From assembly GCF_000471905.2 (NCBI RefSeq), contig NW_006499848.1, forward strand, positions 3,575,226 through 3,639,225: a stretch of 64,000 nt of DNA. Direction: 5' to 3'. The DNA comes from Amborella trichopoda (Eukaryota > Streptophyta > Magnoliopsida > Amborellales > Amborellaceae). Both the position numbers and the translations under genes were made by a program. How positions within the stretch are numbered: position 1 is the stretch's first letter; the number at the start of each line of letters is the position of its first letter. Under the pieces are notes generated by a model. The model ran no database searches. It was not told where the DNA came from and saw nothing but the letters and a program-made list of their open reading frames with translations. This document shows positions 24,301 through 34,870 of this stretch, piece by piece.

Positions 24301-24583
24301 AGATAAAGAGAAAAAAACGGAAAAAACAGAATTGGGTTAAAAAGTAAAAACCCATACTCGAAAAGAGAGAGAGAAAGAGAGATAACCATACCTCTATTTC
24401 AGATTCATGTGGATCATCAATGGCATTCTTTCCAGCAAGAGTTAGAGAACCGATATCAACTTTTTCTGGTTCTTCATCAGCTTCTTCATCACCCCATCTC
24501 TTCTTTTCGCTTTCAACAGCCACCTTCTCTGCACTCTCCTTCTTTTCGCTTTCAATAACCACCTTCTCAGATTCCTCTGCCAT
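15312..24583 (-). CDS. LOS4: DEAD-box ATP-dependent RNA helicase, DBP5/LOS4 (RH38) type, 495 aa, eight exons
   Basis: DBP5-type helicases release export factors from mRNPs at the nuclear pore; Arabidopsis LOS4 is needed for mRNA export and cold tolerance. Minus-strand exons are 24583-24392, 23913-23620, 23443-23216, 22551-22474, 17244-16843, 16666-16525, 15694-15609 and 15377-15312. All are GT-AG and the frame stays open. The protein has an acidic/charged N terminus (1-64), a Q motif (Q104), motif I AHNGSGKT (123-130), Ia PTRELA (155-160), TPG (206-208), DEAD (230-233), SAT (269-271), [13 protein letters not shown] (383-395) and [13 protein letters not shown] (434-446). It ends [18 protein letters not shown], as in LOS4. 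The length is close to that of the Arabidopsis protein, from memory. One oddity is a basic/Pro stretch ([13 protein letters not shown], 412-424) between motifs V and VI, longer than I recall for Arabidopsis. Intron 4 is 5.2 kb and carries an antisense LINE. The last acceptor could alternatively skip one codon. Confidence 0.93.
17245..18640. repeat. Helicase intron 4, proximal part, with a diverged internal duplication
   Basis: The 17740-17960 block (AAATCTGGTGGTTGAGGTAATGCAC, then TTTTGCTCTTTTATTGATCAAA) has a diverged partner at about 18170-18440 (AAATCTGGTTGTTAAAGATATGCAC, then TTTTGCTGCTCTGTTGATCAAA), roughly 430 bp later. No coding region is seen apart from the helicase exons. Confidence 0.5.
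18650..22310 (+). mobile_element. L1-type LINE, ORF2 only, broken, inside helicase intron 4 (antisense)
   Basis: In order on the plus strand there are: the C-terminal half of the endonuclease ([20 protein letters not shown] near 18980-19040); reverse transcriptase blocks ([13 protein letters not shown] near 19710; [19 protein letters not shown] near 20070; [15 protein letters not shown], the YADD-type region, near 20380); [16 protein letters not shown] (20510); and an open zinc-finger-type C terminus (21166-21984, [20 protein letters not shown] and [18 protein letters not shown]). Several stops and frameshifts interrupt it, and ORF1 and the N-terminal endonuclease are missing. The end is a 3' UTR without a long A tail. 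A candidate target-site duplication is TGATT(T)ATCATA near 18617 and 22315, not exact. A small internal duplication lies at 20945-21045. Confidence 0.85.
22760..23105. mobile_element. Unclassified insertion in helicase intron 3
   Basis: This block starts near TATGCTCCTGAGGGAGCATA (a hairpin) and runs to GAAGTTTTACCCAAGAAAACTATTG. It has no counterpart in the decayed duplicate at 10885-12330, where intron 3 sequence passes directly toward exon 3. Related pieces (TTACATCC..AAA.TTTGGGGTTCTAA..TTTTACCCAAG) occur at 4980-5050 and 58845-58930. The exact boundaries are uncertain. Confidence 0.45.
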
Positions 24584-25405
24584 TGTTTAGCGACTGTAAC
24601 ACCAAATTTCTGTCTATTTAAAAGGTCAAGAATTTCTGCCTAACCCTCCCTTACAACAATGGTTCTCTTCAATTGTCAAAATAAACGAGTCCTTGAATTT
24701 CTCGCTCTACTGAGACAAAATCAGACATCAATCTACAATCAACAACTAAGTCCTAGAGAGAAAAAAAACATATTACCGTCACACTATGATCTATGGATAA
24801 GCAAGGTCTTTCTCACTGTAACGAACTCTTCAATCAATTTAAAAAACCCATAAAATCAAAATTGATCCCAATTCTTTCTTCTCTATAAAAAGTTCAAACA
24901 ACATTTGCTCTTCTTGCATACTATGCCCTTGCTTAGCCTTTTCTCTCTTACCTTTTCTGTCTTTAAGAGTAGACAGAGATGAAAGTTCCATACTGTAAAC
25001 TGAAATTTCGTGGCTACCATTTCAAGCGAAATAAATAACTAATGTAGCTCTCTAGAATCAGTCAACTAGAATCACCAATACGTAAATATACGAATCAAGG
25101 TTGCTGACTTTTTACATGCAATTGGGGCATCAAATATTATGAATCAATGGAACAAATCAGATTATCTAATTCACTTGTGTATGACAAGAAATGGAGCAGG
25201 AAAACAGAATAAAATCCAGGATATTTACAACAGGGAAAATATGGGAAAGCCCTAAATTATGTTAGGGCAAATTTACAACAAAGGAAAATAAGGAAAGCCC
25301 TAATTTTTTTTAACAGAGTTTCCTAAAAAAACCGTGAGAGGATCCGAAAACATTAATTAGTAAGAAAATAAAAAGAAAAAAATGGAAATTCTGCATATAA
25401 CTCAC
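24584..25405. promoter_or_regulatory. Upstream region of the helicase gene
   Basis: The sequence upstream (higher coordinates) of the helicase ATG should contain its 5' UTR and promoter. It is AT-rich. I cannot place a TATA box or transcription start confidently. A short tandem repeat (ATTTACAACA(G/A)..GGAAAATA..GGAAAGCCCTAA) occurs at 25219-25304. Confidence 0.35.
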
Positions 25406-25662
25406 TAATTGAGAGGTTGCGGCTCTTGCTCGCACAGGTTCCTCTAGCTCTTAACGGAAGGGAAGCTCCAAGAAGGAGATTGCAGAGATGGGAAAGAAGA
25501 GCGCCCTCGCTTGTTTACGGGGTGAAGATAGCACGCTACGTTTACAGTAACAACGAAGAGCGCCTCAGCAGGTTTTTTCCCATTAAGGCGGTTACTCAAT
25601 GGAAAAGCTTGCAGAAGTGCGAGGTTGCTTCGATGCTCGAATATGATCTTCTCGATCTGCAG
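25406..25662 (+). other. Open, GC-richer stretch of unknown origin, possible gene fragment
   Basis: Unlike its surroundings, this stretch has near-balanced base composition and stays open in one plus-strand frame for about 85 codons (from 25417: MRLLLAQVPLALNGREAPR..., later SLQKCEVASMLEYDLLDLQ). I recognise no family. The frame runs directly into a family C transposon end at 25663, so if it was a gene it is truncated there. It could also be the first exon of a divergent gene facing away from the helicase, or an uncoded 5' UTR. Confidence 0.25.
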
Positions 25663-25694
25663 GGAAAAGTTTATATGAAGCCGAGGCTCTAAGC

Positions 25695-26905
25695 CAATGG
25701 TTTAAAAAACGGATCGGTGACCCGGATCGGGCTTCCAAAAAACCGATCCGGATCGGCGAATCGGCTATCCGGATCGAAAATTGGGTGATTCGATCAGAAT
25801 AAAGCTTAAAAAAAATTCGAAAAAATTATTAAAATTCATTATAAATATTGTTTTTTAGGAATTCAATAAAAAATGAGGGTACTCCATTAAGAATTTTCAT
25901 GTTTTTGAATGAATATGCGAATATTGATATGTTACTTTCCCTGCATGAACCGCCATTCAGCATTTAATTTACAGTATTTCGTGCTCATCCCTACACTGTT
26001 GCTGTTGGGACTCGATATGTGAATAATATGGCTGGGATAGAGTGGTCTCAGAATCATCATCTCTCTCGTTTTTTCTTTGAATAATATGGATTAAAAAAAA
26101 AAAAAANNNNNNNNNNNNNNNNNNNNNNNNNNNNNNNNNNNNNNNNNNNNNNNNNNNNNNNNNNNNNNNNNNNNNNNNNNNNNNNNNNNNNNNNNNNNNN
26201 NNNNNNNNNNNNNNNNNNNNNNNNNNNNNNNNNNNNNNNNNNNNNNNNNNNNNNNNNNNNNNNNNNNNNNNNNNNNNNNNNNNNNNNNNNNNNNNNNNNN
26301 NNNNNNNNNNNNNNNNNNNNNNNNNNNNNNNNNNNNNNNNNNNNNNNNNNNNNNNNNNNNNNNNNNNNNNNNNNNNNNNNNNNNNNNNNNNNNNNNNNNN
26401 NNNNNNNNNNNNNNNNNNNNNNNNNNNNNNNNNNNNNNNNNNNNNNNNNNNNNNNNNNNNNNNNNNNNNNNNNNNNNNNNNNNNNNNNNNNNNNNNNNNN
26501 NNNNNNNNNNNNNNNNNNNNNNNNNNNNNNNNNNNNNNNNNNNNNNNNNNNNNNNNNNNNNNNNNNNNNNNNNNNNNNNNNNNNNNNNNNNNNNNNNNNN
26601 NNNNNNNNNNNNNNNNNNNNNNNNNNNNNNNNNNNNNNNNNNNNNNNNNNNNNNNNNNNNNNNNNNNNNNNNNNNAAAAAAAAAAAAAAATAAAAAAAAA
26701 AAAAAAAAATAAACCGTACGGAATCGCCGATTCACTGTTCGGACTCGCCGATTCCGTACAGTGAATCGGCGATTCACTATACAGAATCGTCCGGTTCTCT
26801 CTAGAACCGGACGATTTCCGATTTTTTGGGCGATCCGGTCCCTTTTCACTATTTCCGAGTCGAACCGGGCGAGTCCGGATCGACTCGGCGTTTTTTAAAA
26901 CGCTG
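25695..26905. mobile_element. hAT-like non-autonomous element inserted in family C copy 5
   Basis: The ends are CAATGGTTTAAAAAACGGAT and, inverted, CAGCGTTTTAAAAAACGCCG. The flanks are the 8-mers CTCTAAGC (25687-25694) and CTCTAAAC (26906-26913), one mismatch apart. The uninterrupted family C copies read CTCTAAAC at this point, so it is the original target. Inside are CGGATCGG-type short inverted motifs and an assembly gap. An 8-bp duplication and CA..TG ends fit the hAT superfamily. No transposase is visible outside the gap. Confidence 0.8.
26107..26675. other. Assembly gap (569 N)
   Basis: This is a run of N flanked by poly-A on the left and A-rich sequence on the right. The true length and content are unknown. 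Confidence 0.99.
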
Positions 26906-27207
26906 CTCTAAACAATCAAAGTGGAGCCTGCAACAAAAATTTCAAGAGGTTATTTTGATGCTCAAATATTATCGAGTTTTGGACATAGTGTATTTTGTAA
27001 TATATTTTTTTAATTTTCAAGATTTTCAAGTTTTGATAGATATATCGATCTGCATTATTTTTAAGCTTTAAACTTTATAAATAAATATAAAAATATATTT
27101 TAAGGCTATCACAAAGATTTTCAATATTGAAACCACATTTTTCGACTGTATTTGAAGGTAGGCTCTAATTTGATTGTTCAGGGCCTAGGTTTTATATAAA
27201 CCCCACT

Positions 27208-27759
27208 TGAAGATGAATAGAAATGGATTTCAAGTTTTAAAAATAGTGCATATTGCAATACATTTTTTTGCTATCAGTTTTCAAGATTTTCAAATTTTTC
27301 TATAGAAAAATTATTTCAAGCAGGCTAGACCGCATTTCTACATATGTTGCCCAAAAAATGTAAAGCATCCTAGGTGTTCCATCTAAAAATAATATAAATT
27401 AACGATCCACATGTTTTCTTATTAGAATTATTATTTTTAGTTTTTTAAATTTATTTATTTATTCATACTCATGATCTCCATGATAGAGATTACGTATCTT
27501 TAAAAATTAAGTCTTAAAATCTATCTCAAAAATAGATTTATTAAGAAGCCTGCATTTCTATCTATGCACGCTTGACTGCATAGAAAGCAGGTCTTTTCAT
27601 ATATTGCTCGATCTACACTATTTTTTAAGCTTTAAATAGAGATGAAAATATATTTTAATATCACAAATATTTCCAATATTGAAACCACATTTCTCGAAAC
27701 TATTTGAAGGTGTGTTTTACTTTGATTGTTTAGAGCATCAGCTTTAATAAACCGCATCC
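27208..27759 (-). mobile_element. MULE-type MITE, family C, copy 6 (5' truncated), split by a family D element
   Basis: Family C interior starts at about 27215 (GAAATGGATTTCAAGTTTT), breaks near 27310, resumes at about 27598 (CTCGATCTACACTATTTTTT) and ends AATAAACCGCATCC at 27759. It directly abuts copy 5 on the left and the poly-T end of a LINE on the right. Confidence 0.7.
27310..27597. mobile_element. Family D element inserted in family C copy 6
   Basis: The left part has CAGGCTAGACCGCATTTCTA and the right part has GCATTTCTATCTATGCACGC and GCATAGAAAGCAGGTC. A relative at 46915-47190 has the same layout (CCGCATTTCTATA, AAAACATCCATCT, a TAGAATTATTGTTTTTA middle, CATTTCTACATGGACCC, AGAAACTGGGTCC). 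It is non-coding. The ends and target site are not sharply defined. Confidence 0.5.
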
Positions 27760-28600
27760 TCTCTTTTTTTTTGACAAATATTATCTCATTTATTGATAAA
27801 AGGTTACAAGAGAAATTTCAAACAGAAAGAGAGGGCCCGATAATCTGTCAAAGTATTTGCCTCTCTATAAATATAGATGAAAGAGACCCACAAGAGTACT
27901 ACCAAATCTCATTCATCAAATCTCCTTCAATCACACATCAATTACCAAGGTTTCCATTAATAAAAATCTTCAAACCTTGTAACAAGGCTAGGAATAGGTG
28001 AAAATAACATCACCAAAACAATTTTGCACGACTCCACCAATTCCATCCACCCCTGGATTCCCCAAAGAATTGTCGTCGAAGTTCAATTTGAAGCTACCTT
28101 GACAAGGTGCCAACCAAATACTATGCGGCCTAGCCTTGACAACCCCCATGGTGAAGAGATTTTGCAAGCTAATCGTCATATCTGGTTGTGTGATACCCCA
28201 TCCCTCTTTTGTAACCGATAGCCAAAACCAAATGGAATGCTTGATTATAGTGATAAATCTATCAAAAGGTAAACATACCCCTTCAAACATCATTTTATTT
28301 CTCTCTTTTAAAATTTCCCAATTCCTCTAGCTAGCTTCTAGGCCACATTCGCAGTCTTTGGTGAATGGGGTAAAACTAATTGTACGACAACCCCGAACAC
28401 AGTTTGAAGAAGAGACACATTAACTCCTAAAATACCAAACAACAATAACCAAATCCTTGTGGCAAAATAGCAATTAATGAAAAATAAGTACAAGACTCCC
28501 CATCTACCTTACACATAAGACGTATATTGAGTAATTTTTTTCTTCTTTTAATCAAATTATCTACAGTCAGAACTTTATCCAGTGCAACCAACCACATTTA
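27760..28600 (-). mobile_element. L1-type LINE 3' end with RNase H domain, truncated
   Basis: Read on the minus strand, the piece starts in the zinc-finger-like region (ERNKMMFEGVCLPFDRF from about 28310) and enters an RNase H domain: WLAPCQGSFKLNFDDNSLGN, then PGVDGIGGVVQNCFGDVIFTY (open from 28293 to 27988). It then breaks up (LLQGLKIFINGNLGN) and ends in a poly-A tail, seen as T's at 27764-27773. The 5' portion with endonuclease and reverse transcriptase is missing. Some L1-clade plant LINEs carry such an RNase H domain. Confidence 0.8.
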
Positions 28601-28970
28601 TTTATCCAGTCGAATAGATATATTATTGTACATGTTTAGTCCCATAGATACATTATTGTAATATATATGTTTAGTCCCTTACAATAGTTATATTATAGTA
28701 CGATTATCCTAGAATGTCCCAACTTCATTAGATTTATTCTCTATCCACATCTCTTACGACCATTTCTCAAATATTTCACAAATCTCTCCAAGCCTGTAGA
28801 TTTTTTCGACCACAACTCTTCTCTTCTTTTTTCAGATACATAAAGTTTACCTCTCTAACCTTCCTTTTAGGTTTTATTTCTCAACCGACCCAAAGTTTCA
28901 AAACATATATACTTAGGTTTCAATTCTAAATAGACTAAGGTTTCAAAACCTATCGGGCACCATAGTGATG

Positions 28971-29213
28971 CCATGTATTATATCTTCTAACTCCTTACCA
29001 AATTTTCCCTTTTGACTCATCTTTTTAACCCAAGCAAAAGTTCAAAAGACATCATTTTTCCCCTTCTCTATCATCTCATGTTTCTCCCTAAATCTCTATC
29101 TTTTTTTGGGTTTAGAAAATAATAGAAAAAATGATCTTTTGAACTTTGTTTGGGCTAAAAAAATATAAAAGAGATAAAGTTAGTCCATGGGGTTAGAAGA
29201 TATAATATATGGG
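28971..29213. mobile_element. Fold-back MITE, ~240 bp
   Basis: The two halves are inverted copies: the left side has TATTATATCTTCTAACTCC and AAGTTCAAAAGACATCATTT, and the right side has the complement of TATTATATCTTCTAACCCC and AAGTTCAAAAGATCATTTTT. The arms are about 85 bp. Family and target-site duplication are not determined. Confidence 0.6.
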
Positions 29214-29640
29214 ATAATCTATATCGTCACTAGCCTTTACATCTATATCGTCTCTAGGGTGGCAATGGCCGATTGACCTAACCCTAAAAAGCTAGGGCCT
29301 GGGCCACAAAAAGTGGTATGGGGACTTGGCCAAGGCCGGGCTACCATGGACTGCTGGAAAGAAGACTCAAGGCTAGAACAGTGCCAACCTGATGGGGACA
29401 GGGTCGGGCTAGGGCCAGAATTGAGCCAACCAATTCTCAGCCCTAATCGCCTCTTTACAAATAAGGAAACTCTCCTTTCTCACTAAATTCCTAACAATCG
29501 AAATAGCCTTGTATATCTTTTTTTCTCCTTACAAAGTTGAGGACTCTCTCCGTATAATAAGGTTTTTTTTAGATGTATCGGTCCTATCGGATATATATAA
29601 AACTATAGATTGTTTGATTTCTTAAATTATTAAGTTTAAG
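29214..29640. other. Intergenic; GC-rich repeat-like patch
   Basis: The 29250-29450 patch (AGGCCGGGCTACC, AGGGTCGGGCTAGGGCCAG) is compositionally distinct and looks transposon-derived, but its ends are not found. No gene is seen. Confidence 0.35.
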
Positions 29641-29649
29641 TAAAATAAA

Positions 29650-30055
29650 ATGGGTGAAGTTTATACATGGTGTCAATCCTATACTATTGAAGTAGGGCCC
29701 ATCACAAGAATATATTGAAGAACGCATCTTTGGTGCCGGAAAGCCTGTTAATAGTATGAAAATCTATTGTCACACCAAATTATGAAATTTAAAGCTTAAA
29801 AAATGATGCAGGTCAAGTAGATCTATAAACAATTTAATACTTTGAAAAATAGATGGTCTAGATAACGCATTATGAGATGCATTATTTTCACAACCTGATA
29901 TTTTATTTTATTTTTAGGTATCCACACATATTGAGATTGAGATGATCAATTTAAGGGTTTTTCAACATTTGAACAACCTTTTTCAATGGGTCCTTGAGGT
30001 GCGTCTTGCTTCAATAATATAAAATTGACACCTTACATAAATTTTTCCAAAGGAG
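29650..30055 (+). mobile_element. Diverged relative of family C
   Basis: The ends GGTGAAGTTTATACATGGTG and, inverted, AAAATTTATGTAAGGTGTCA, with an interior of GATCTATAAACAATTTAATAC and TTGAGATTGAGATGATCAAT, share the layout of family C but not its terminal AGAGCC palindrome. Similar, more eroded sequences lie at about 7225-7800, 12590-12930, 44020-44960 and 47225-47860. Confidence 0.5.
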
Positions 30056-30462
30056 GTGCTCACATTGAGACAGGACTTGGACCATTGGAAAGCTTATTCA
30101 ATTCCCTAAATAATACAAGTTTTAGATGTATTTGTTAAAGTACCTAGAGTAAGTTCCAATTAAGTTTTAGGCTTTTTAAAGGCATTTTGATAATTTAGGT
30201 ACCCTAGGTCTATAGGGCAGCTACTATGGTATCTAGGGAGTCTGCATGTGATCTTAAGATAAAAAATTTATGATAGGAAGTAAGAAATATCAACTCTAGG
30301 TATCTACAAGTTTAGATTCTTAGACTTCTAGTTTCCCAGGTTTAACCAAACAAAGAAAAAAGAAACCAATAGAAACTCTAGATAGGTTACAAACAAATAT
30401 TCCCAATTTCAAGAATTCCCAACTTCCTACAATATTTCCAAATTCCAGAGATCAAACGTTCC

Positions 30463-30838
30463 CTCAAATTAACTAAAATATCTTCAAGAACATGGATGTC
30501 AAACGGCAAAGCGATGGTTAGGGCTGCCACCAGGCCATGCCTAGATTGCTATGGTTAGAGCCCAACCTAGACCAAAAGCAAATCGGGCTTTTCTTGCCCA
30601 GCCCGATCCAATCGGCCTGAAAACAAAATATCTTTGAGAACATGGACTCCCTCAAATTAACTAAAGTATCTTCAAGAACATGGATGTCAATCGGCAAAGC
30701 GATGGTTAGGGCTGCCACCAGGCCGTGCCTAGACTGCTACGGTTAGAGCCCAACCTAGACCAAAAACACATCGGGCTTCTCTTGCTCAGCCCGATTCAAT
30801 TGGCCTGAAAACAAAATATCTTTGACAACATGAACTTC
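30463..30838 (+). repeat. Tandem duplication, 188-bp unit, two copies
   Basis: CTCAAATTAACTAAA..ATCTTCAAGAACATGG begins both units (30463 and 30651). Each carries GGTTAGGGCTGCCACCAGGC and GAGCCCAACCTAGACC. The copies are over 90% alike by eye, so the duplication is recent compared with the surroundings. Confidence 0.8.
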
Positions 30839-30906
30839 TATTTTCAAGTAGGAGTTAATAAAGCAAAATGCTGCCAACTAGAGAAACATGTCGGAGAATC
30901 CTGAAC

Positions 30907-31015
30907 TTTTATTTTTTTGGTGAGTTAGTAGGAAGAGGACCCCTACCTTTGGTAGAATTGAGCCTAGGACGAAGCGTTACAAATCGTCAAGCGCTAACCA
31001 ATTAAGCCCGAGCTC
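30907..31015 (-). mobile_element. tRNA-derived SINE-like sequence
   Basis: On the minus strand, GAGCTCGGGCTTAATTGGTT (a box A-like GCTTAATTGG) is followed after about 30 bp by GGCTCAATTC (a box B-like sequence), then a short body and a CCAAAAAAATAAAA tail. This matches the layout of plant SINEs. Target-site duplications are not recognised. A diverged tRNA pseudogene is the alternative. Confidence 0.5.
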
Positions 31016-31018
31016 TTT

Positions 31019-32310
31019 TTTCTATCATCAACTTGGAATGCAATTAAAATGATCCACATGAGTAAAAGGCACACCATATAACATGTTGGAGTATATTTCT
31101 TGAACCATGGGAGTAAAAGGTCACACCATATAAGATGTTGGAGGATATTTCTTAGTTTCTTTTAGAAAGGATCGATTCTTATTTTGGCAGTGGAGCAAAA
31201 AAGGTTCTAAAGCTATTATTTTTCTTGTTGTTTTCTGATTTCTCCTACTGTTAATGATAATATGTGGCATTTGCTAAGTATCCTTTCATTTTGCATGTGC
31301 TTGTGTGCAAATTCATGTGTGCCCATGTGCGTAGATGACGCTTATGAATAAATATGAGAATAAATGTCCTTGCCTACTAAGAATGACTTTATGACACTAC
31401 AATTATTGTCATCTATTAAAATATACCAAAATTTTAATAGAGTTTCATAATTGGAAAAGTGTTCCATGAGTAAGCGAGTGCAAGAGCTCGATGACTCTAT
31501 AAGATGGACGTTGTGTAAAGTGCATAAGGCCAAATCAGATATGGGTAGTGCCAAAAACATCCCCAAAAAAGCATATTTTAAAGTTCAAAAATATTGCTTT
31601 CATATTTATGATCATCTTAGCTTCAAAGATGAATCCCTAAAATTTTGGATAAAAAATCCATCTTTAAGGTGAATATTAGTGGGGGGCTGCACGTGTACAT
31701 ATGAGTCGGCTGACTCATAAAAACCCCATCCTTCGAAATATGGGGACTAGTTTGAATGCTTTCAATATTTGGGCCACAATTTATTTGGGCACATTTAATT
31801 TGATGTGGCTCAAAAGTTTGTTTGAACTTTGAATTACAATCGAGCACATTTAATTTGAAGTGGCTCAAAAGTTTATTCGATTGAAATGGGAAAACTTCAT
31901 GTCATTCACATACAATATGTGTAAAACATTACTCCTATTCCCAACCATCTTATTTGAATGGACGACTAAATGTTATGTCTAAATGTTATTTTATTCTTAC
32001 TATTTTATTTACAAATAAGTTATCTATGAAATTTGAGTGTAGTGCTGCCCTATACCTCTCATTAGGGCTTAACTAGCAAAAAAAAAAAAAAGAATACGAC
32101 AAAAATGATGTACCTCTACAAGTTTTTGGGATATTTTGGTCATTTTAATCATAAATGTTTTTTTTTTTTTTAATCAAGTGCGGCCCTAGGAGGTGTGCAT
32201 ACCATAAAATATTTAGAGTTATACAAACAATATCAAATGTTTAAAACTAACTTGTGATACAATGTCTAAAGTTATCCCACCATCCATTCAAATAAGACAG
32301 CTGGGAATAT
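31019..32310. repeat. Intergenic with a repeat related to 800-900
   Basis: The 31740-31980 stretch contains two GCACATTTAATTTGA(T/A)GTGGCTCAAAAGTTT units and TTGAATGGACGACTAAATG. It is an inverted relative of sequence at about 90-180 and 780-900. The rest is AT-rich with no recognised gene. Confidence 0.45.
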
Positions 32311-32316
32311 GGATCT

Positions 32317-32820
32317 GAGAAAGCTTTCCATATTCCCCCCACAATATAGAAGTTCTATGTTCCCCCTTATCCAACTGTTTGAATGGAAGGCTAAGATTGT
32401 CCCAATCACAATGTCACGTCTCTACACTGCTTTATTTTTAACTTTTTTTTATAAACTTTTTTTATGCCAAATTTTTTATGTCCATTCCTATATTAAACTC
32501 GCACTAATGAAAAATATAAAAAAAATATTTTCAATAAAATAAAATAACCAAAATACCCTTAAAAGTTTCAAGCGGTATTTTGATCTTTTTTTATCAAAAA
32601 ATTATTGCTAATATTTTTTATAGGTGCACCCCAATGAGAAGAAGACACGTACCAAATTTCATATTTAAAAAATTGTATTAAAAAAAACTAAAAATAAAAT
32701 ACTTTGAGACGTCGGATCGAAGATCAAACGGTGAGTGGGTCTCTTGATAAAAAATGGACGGCTAGATAGTAGGGAGAACATAAAACTTCTATATTATAGG
32801 GGAACATAGAAAGCTTTCCC
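32317..32820. mobile_element. Family G TIR element, ~500 bp
   Basis: The left end GAGAAAGCTTTCCATATTCC and inverted right end GGGAAAGCTTTCTATGTTCC continue as matching arms through TATAGAAGTT(C/T)TATGTTC for roughly 60 bp. The middle holds a palindromic AACCAAAATACCC..GGTATTTTGATC core. It is non-coding. A related element lies at 59076 and an interior fragment at 8540. Confidence 0.7.
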
Positions 32821-34490
32821 ATTTGTTTTATACATAGGTGGTTCCATATGTATAATTTCATGTTACCATTTTGCAAATTTTAACATATTCGCAACTTGTT
32901 TAGAATTAGGTGACGAGCATAAAAGATAAAGAACTCGTAGTACATTGTGCCATTCGCACGTGGGGCAAACATTCTAAAAATTGTCGAGCCTATTTGGAAT
33001 TATGTTAAATTAGCTCGGTTCTAATGGGACATTGGGGTTTTTAATTGGCATTTTCTTGTTTTTATAACAAAAATCCATCTCCCATATTTGAACTCCCATT
33101 TTGATCAATTTGGACAGAATTTAACCCTCTTTGCCCCAAAAATCATTTTGATCAATAGTTGCATTTGGTCAAGATTTATTATCAAAATATCACCCTCTTT
33201 TCAGCCCCAAAACACAAATCACTATTTCTTACAGTCTCCCTCACATTTCTCAATCAAATCATCTACAACTTAATTCATAATAATGATCTTGGAGCTCTCT
33301 ATAAAACAATTTGTTGGAAGTTCAAATTTCCGGAATTTTGAATTTGAAATCGAACTCTTCGGTTTCTCTCATTGTTTCACCAAATTCCTTCAAATTTATT
33401 CCAAAATGGTCCTATCACATTGATCTATAAAACAATAATAGATATTTTTTTTACTCTCATTTACTTGCCAAAAGTGTTTTTTATTTTGATTTTGACTTAT
33501 ACCTCCCATTAGATGAAATTGAATAACTGATTTATATGTTTAGCCTTTTTTTCCATTTTCCCTTTTTTAAAAAGGAAAAAATGGCCAAGTTGATCGACCC
33601 AACTCAAGGATTAAGCCAGATTGACTTATGATTGGTGGGTAATCGGTTCAACCCACGGTTCCCAAATTTTAACCATGAGGTGGAAGCATAGTTCCATTAA
33701 AATAAAATTTTTTTTTTTAATTCATTAAAAAAATTTAGTTTGTCACAAAAGATCTTCAAAGGGTCCCTTTTCATAGATGGATCATTTATTTTTAAAAAAA
33801 AGTGTAAAGAAACTTATTTCTTGTCTGAATGCCCTCACACTTCATACTTTCTTGAAGTTTCCCTTCTTTTTATTTGATTTGAAGTATTTGACGTTTTGTT
33901 TTAGGATAAGCCTATTGAAAGTGGATTAAGTGCAGATTCTTGATCTAACCAAAAAATAGTTCAAAATTGTAATCAATATATCCCATAAAAACGTATTCTC
34001 CTTAAAAAAAAAAAGAACTTTCATTTCCCAAAAAATGATTACCCACATATTTTAGAAAAAAAAATTCTTCAAAACAATTGTATTTCCCAAAAAAAATCTA
34101 GAGTTAGAGAAATAGTAACCCAATGATTTGATTTTTTTTTTTTCTAAACCAAAAAACATCATTGCAAAGAAGAAGAAAGAGCGATTCAGTCACCAACTAG
34201 AGATTCAAGCAGTTGGGAATTAGGGGCGAAGATTGAATATGTGGGTTTGCTTCTGCTATTGCTTGCTACAAGTAAGCTTTATGTTACTGTTGTCCATTCA
34301 TTCTTAAGCTTGATTAATTTCAGTTTTGAAGGGTTTTTTGTTACTTAATTGGTATGCACAACTCATCATTTTAGATGGATCACTATATTCAAAATTGGAT
34401 TTTTGAGTTATTGTTGGTTGCGATTGTATACTGATTTATTCACCTAAAATCAATCTATGCATTAGTTTGATGTTCTTGTTGTTTATTAAT
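32821..34490. other. AT-rich intergenic sequence, nothing recognised
   Basis: Long A and T runs and short frames only. I see no gene, RNA or transposon end that I can defend. Confidence 0.4.
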
Positions 34491-34494
34491 GTAA

Positions 34495-34870
34495 TTGTTT
34501 AGAATCGGTGCCGCTATTTTACTATATGACCCTAGTAAAGTCTTAACTACTCATCGTCTCTACTCCTATTATAACTAAACTTACATTTCATATACTCTAA
34601 TATTATTCAGGCTAATTTTAAAACTTTTAGATTTTAGAGCATCCATCCAAAGTTCGAATTTTGTGTTGATGTCGTTTCAAGTTCATTGATCAAAATTATG
34701 CCGTCTGCGAAGAACACACACCACGGTACCTCATCTTGTATGTGCCTAATTAAGTCATCCATAACTGAAACACGCCATATTGTCGTGTCAAATAAAAATT
34801 TCAAAAATTTGTCAATTAGGAACTTAAGTCTTACAATAACTCTAATCATAATTTTGTTTCATGTGATTTG
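34495..34870 (-). mobile_element. RTE-type LINE, reverse transcriptase fragment
   Basis: On the minus strand (about 34770-34634), DDLIRHIQDEVPWCVFFADGIILINE is the RTE reverse transcriptase segment around the catalytic FADD motif, here FADG. It is followed by ELETTSTQNSNFGWML. The catalytic change and stops on both sides make it a fossil fragment. It is distinct from the RTE 3' end at 38866. Confidence 0.75.

Larger units (their letters stand above)
25663..27207 (-). mobile_element. MULE-type MITE, family C, copy 5, split by a hAT-like insertion
   Basis: The left end (25663-25694) reads GGAAAAGTTTATATGAAGCC then GAGGCTCTAA and is cut there. The rest continues at 26906 with CTCTAAACAATCAAAGTGGA, through the usual interior, to GGGCCTAGGTTTTATATAAACCCC at about 27207. 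The interruption is the element at 25695-26905. Confidence 0.82.

Noticed and set aside
26091-26849. 252-codon minus-strand frame
   Set aside because: It runs through the assembly gap and consists mostly of unknown residues, with poly-Phe from the T runs.
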